A stretch of 31,121 nt of DNA from DATKEG01 sp035544515 (lineage in GTDB: Bacteria > Acidobacteriota > Vicinamibacteria > Fen-336): contig DATKEG010000060.1 of NCBI GenBank assembly GCA_035544515.1, forward strand, positions 1 through 31,121, in the 5' to 3' direction. Made by a program: the position numbers and the translations under genes. This document shows positions 29,961-31,121 of the stretch, in pieces. A model generated the notes under the pieces. It was not told the DNA's origin. It did not search any database and saw only the letters and a program-made list of their open reading frames with translations. Positions within the stretch are counted from its first letter, which is position 1; each line of letters opens with the position of its first letter.

Positions 29961-31121
29961 CTAATCCCTGAGCGCCTGCACCGGATCGATGCGCGTCGCG
30001 CGGCGCGCGGGCAGGTAGCTGGCGGCGGCCGCCGCCGCGGCCAGCAGCAGCGGCGCCAGGGCGAACGTCGCCGGGTCGCGCGCGGCCACGCCGAAGAGCA
30101 ACCCTTCGATGAGCCGCGCGAGCGCGAGCGCCGCGGCCAGGCCGACGGCCAGCCCTGCCAGCACGGGAGCCATCCCCTGCGCGAGCACGAGGGAGAGGAT
30201 CTGCCGGCGCCGTGCCCCGAGCGCGAGGCGGATGCCCAGCTCGCGCGTGCGCTGGGCGGCCAGGCTGGCGGTGACGGCGTAGATGCCGCCGGCGGCCAGG
30301 AGGAGCGCGCCCAGCGCGAACGTCTCGAGCAGGAGGACGTTGAACCGCCGCGGCGCGACCGTCCCCGCCAGGGCGGCGTCCATGCTCTGGAGGGTGGTGG
30401 CGGCGACCTCCGCGTCCACCGCCTGCACCTCGTCGCGCACGGCGGGGGCGAGCACGGCCGGCTCGAGGCTCGTCCGCAGCACCCAGCTCGTGCTGTTCGC
30501 CAGCCACACCGCCACCGACTGCGGCGCCTGCGCATAGGGCACGTAGACGTCGAGCGACGGCGCGTCGTCCAGGCCGTAGTGCTTCACGTCGCCCACCACG
30601 CCCGCGACCCGCACCTGCCGCCGCCGGGGTTCGTCGTCGATCGTGAGGTGCGCCCCGATCGGGTCGCCGCCCGGCCAGTAGCGCTCGGCGAGGGTCCGGT
30701 TGACCACGGCGACCGGCTCGGCCGCCGCCCCGTCCGCGGGCGTGAAGGCGCGGCCGCGCAGGACCGGGATCTCCATGGCCGCGAAGTACGTTTCGCTCAC
30801 GGCCCGGTAGTTGGCGAGCGGCACGTTCTCGGGCGGGGGCGGCGGCTGGCCCAGGACGGTGAAGTTGATCGTCGCGCGCCACGGCGTGAGCGGCGCCACC
30901 GACGCGGCACCGACCGCCCGCACGCCGGGCAAGGCCTGCAGGCGCGGCGCGAGGCGGTCGTGGAAGGCGGCGAGCGACGCGCGCTCGGCATAGCGGCCCT
31001 TGGGCAGCGAGACCCGCAGCGTCAGCAGCCGGTCCGTCCGGTAGCCGGGATCCACCGCCTGCAGGCGGAGGAAGCTCCTGACCAGGAGGCCGGCACCGGT
31101 GAGCAGCACGACCGACACCGC
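29961..31121 (-). CDS. ADOP-like MacB/FtsX-type permease, C-terminal part
   Basis: At least 387 residues; the N-terminal portion lies beyond the right edge. The visible part begins at a membrane helix (VVLLTGAGLLVRSFLRLQ) followed by AVDPGYRTDRLLTLRVSLP, the typical start of the second half of an 'acidobacterial duplicated orphan permease'. A periplasmic MacB_PCD domain includes YFAAMEIPVLRGRAF, VNRTLAERYWPGGDPIGAHL and VVGDVKHYGLDD, and three closing helices carry RTRELGIRLALGARRRQI and the end RRATRIDPVQALRD. Full-length members are about 800 residues with two MacB-like halves and are often found without an ATPase gene. Assignment as a MacB-type permease is firm; the ADOP subgroup is likely from this half but needs the missing part. 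Confidence 0.85.
   Translation of the reverse strand, partial: AVSVVLLTGAGLLVRSFLRLQAVDPGYRTDRLLTLRVSLPKGRYAERASLAAFHDRLAPRLQALPGVRAVGAASVAPLTPWRATINFTVLGQPPPPPENVPLANYRAVSETYFAAMEIPVLRGRAFTPADGAAAEPVAVVNRTLAERYWPGGDPIGAHLTIDDEPRRRQVRVAGVVGDVKHYGLDDAPSLDVYVPYAQAPQSVAVWLANSTSWVLRTSLEPAVLAPAVRDEVQAVDAEVAATTLQSMDAALAGTVAPRRFNVLLLETFALGALLLAAGGIYAVTASLAAQRTRELGIRLALGARRRQILSLVLAQGMAPVLAGLAVGLAAALALARLIEGLLFGVAARDPATFALAPLLLAAAAAAASYLPARRATRIDPVQALRD

Overview
This is a 31.1-kb, very GC-rich and densely coded chromosomal segment. Almost every third codon position is G or C. I see no phage genes, insertion sequences, RNA genes or CRISPR arrays. The content points to a Gram-negative soil-type bacterium with an outer membrane: MacA/AcrA-type adaptors, two RND pumps, TonB, a lytic transglycosylase, two predicted outer-membrane barrels and a TAT substrate. 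The partial permease at the right edge resembles the 'acidobacterial duplicated orphan permease' (ADOP) group. Together with paired DUF4097 proteins and a DUF5916 protein, this makes a high-GC member of Acidobacteriota the best guess, although other high-GC soil phyla are not excluded.

Layout, left to right. (1) 1-4079, minus strand: the first 32 codons of a fumarylacetoacetate-hydrolase-family gene with its own promoter, then a MacA-like adaptor followed by two tandem MacB-type permeases with no ATPase gene between them. (2) 4198-4440, plus: a small, strongly basic protein. (3) 4489-12046, minus: an RND efflux operon of one adaptor and two translationally coupled pump subunits, an MdtABC-like layout without an outer-membrane channel. 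(4) 12357-13708: a small predicted lipoprotein on the plus strand facing a decapeptide-repeat protein and a free-standing NFACT-R domain on the minus strand. (5) 13762-17526: a PLP decarboxylase (plus), then a zinc-ribbon protein, an M20 peptidase and a small lipoprotein (all minus). (6) 17634-20617, plus: a four-gene operon of ECF sigma factor, anti-sigma factor and two DUF4097 proteins. (7) 20614-22444: a lytic transglycosylase (minus) divergent from tonB (plus), the latter behind a sigma-54-like promoter. (8) 22496-31121: a giant outer-membrane protein joining a HELAH metallopeptidase, a TolB-like propeller and an Omp85-type barrel; an exported M24 aminopeptidase; an EamA transporter; a DUF5916 outer-membrane protein; and the C-terminal part of an ADOP-like permease.

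The common theme is the cell envelope: export of small molecules (MacA/permeases, RND pumps, EamA), energy coupling (TonB), wall turnover (transglycosylase), secreted peptide degradation (M20, M24, HELAH fusion) and envelope-stress signalling (ECF/anti-sigma/DUF4097). The genes alternate strand in short blocks. All seven convergent pairs are very tight, and two of them share their stop codons. The most unusual items are the three-module outer-membrane metallopeptidase, the sigma-54-like tonB promoter, a 91-bp extended palindrome inside the permease operon, a 9-bp-period repeat absorbed in frame into an RND pump, and the decapeptide-repeat protein.
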